This document shows positions 6,026 to 6,284 of a DNA stretch of 6,284 nt, in pieces. Where the stretch lies: assembly GCA_902767285.1 (NCBI GenBank), contig CACXHC010000180.1, positions 1-6,284 on the forward strand. The letters are read 5' to 3'. A program made the translations under genes and the position numbers. Numbering within the stretch: the first letter of the stretch is position 1; the number at the start of each line of letters is the position of its first letter. A model generated the notes under the pieces. The model worked only from the letters and a program-made list of their open reading frames with translations. It searched no databases and was not told the origin of the DNA. This stretch comes from an uncultured Ruminococcus sp. Its GTDB lineage: Bacteria; Bacillota; Clostridia; Oscillospirales; Acutalibacteraceae.

Positions 6026-6151
6026 GGTGCTGTGAAAAACTGGCTTTCTTGGAAAAACCCTTTTTGAAAAATTGGCTTTCTTGGGAAAACCTTTTTTGAA
6101 AAAAAGGTTTTCCCAAACCCTTTCCAAAAAACTTTTTTATGGTATAGTAGG
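6026..6151 (-). repeat. Dispersed hairpin repeat, copy 3, inverted and extended
   Basis: Read on the minus strand this matches copy 1 from the outer CCTACT-TACCAT end (6139-6151) through the hairpin core to the inner CACAGCACC end (6026-6034). It is about 30 bases longer because a 32-bp unit is tandemly duplicated (6033-6064 and 6065-6096, 29 of 32 bases the same by my count). With copy 1 it forms inverted repeats enclosing about 5.9 kb. It starts about 40 bases upstream of the scf promoter. The open reading frame crossing it on the minus strand is only the repeat translated. Confidence 0.82.
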
Positions 6152-6158
6152 TTTAGTA

Positions 6159-6202
6159 TGCTATCCGTCACAGCGAGAGCGTGACGGAGGGTTGTCATAG
6201 CA
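6159..6202. repeat. REP-like palindrome
   Basis: CCGTCAC (6165-6171) pairs with GTGACGG (6181-6187), closed by GC-GAGA-GC with a GNRA-type loop. An outer TGCTAT (6159-6164) pairs with ATAGCA (6197-6202). It resembles the GC-rich CCGTCA-type dispersed palindromes seen in many gut Clostridia genomes. Only one copy is in the window. It is much more GC-rich than its surroundings. Confidence 0.6.
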
Positions 6203-6236
6203 ATCTTACGGAATAATATTTACTAAATACCATAAC

Positions 6237-6274
6237 AACAAATCCGACTGCGTACTTGTGCAGTCGGATTTGTT
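6237..6274. terminator. Strong terminator at the right edge
   Basis: AACAAATCCGACTGC at 6237-6251 pairs perfectly with GCAGTCGGATTTGTT at 6260-6274: a 15-bp stem with an eight-base loop. No gene on + ends just before it, so it most likely ends a minus-strand gene lying beyond 6284, insulating the scf promoter from it. Between this and the palindrome (6203-6236) I see nothing. Confidence 0.8.
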
Positions 6275-6284
6275 TCAGTTTATA

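Noticed and set aside
5956..6198. 80-codon minus-strand frame rich in Phe and Lys
   Set aside because: It is the dispersed repeat translated (KVFWKGFGK and similar), overlaps the scf promoter and has no ribosome binding site.

Overview
The window looks like a stretch of chromosome from an AT-rich, Gram-positive gut-type Clostridia, most likely a Ruminococcus-like member of the Oscillospiraceae. This rests on four things: a SCIFF peptide with its radical SAM maturase (a near-universal marker of Clostridia), a surface protein ending in an SPKTG sorting signal, strong AAGGAG-type ribosome binding sites, and AT-rich dispersed hairpin repeats of a kind common in that family. The genus is an inference.

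Layout. 1-96: a dispersed repeat with a 17-bp hairpin. 159-1009 (+): a promoter, a short structured leader and a stand-alone APH/choline-kinase-fold small-molecule kinase. 1010-1251: the convergent intergenic region, with a perfect 16-bp-stem bidirectional terminator and a second copy of the repeat. 1252-2439 (-): a secreted, probably sortase-anchored surface protein, with its own promoter immediately behind the sirtuin stop codon. 2514-5924 (-): the core of the window, a four-gene run in the order scfA (SCIFF precursor), scfB (radical SAM/SPASM maturase), a DRE-TIM aldolase-like enzyme and a SIR2-family deacylase. A textbook promoter (TTGACA, 17 bp, extended TATTAT) lies at 5959-5987. 5988-6284: no gene; a longer third copy of the repeat in the opposite orientation to the first, a REP-like palindrome, and a second strong terminator.

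How the genes work together. ScfA is a 50-residue, six-cysteine ribosomal peptide, and ScfB is expected to install thioether bridges (ranthipeptide class). A hairpin with a U-run between them probably makes more scfA than scfB message, as suits a substrate/enzyme pair. The aldolase-like and sirtuin genes follow scfB at 29 and 34 bases (with my chosen starts) without a visible terminator or promoter, so they are probably co-transcribed; whether they act on the peptide is not shown. No transporter or protease for the peptide lies in the window.

The most notable points are the GTG-started scfA, which is easy to miss, and a glycine in it where the SCIFF pattern I know has the threonine that accepts the characterised thioether bridge.
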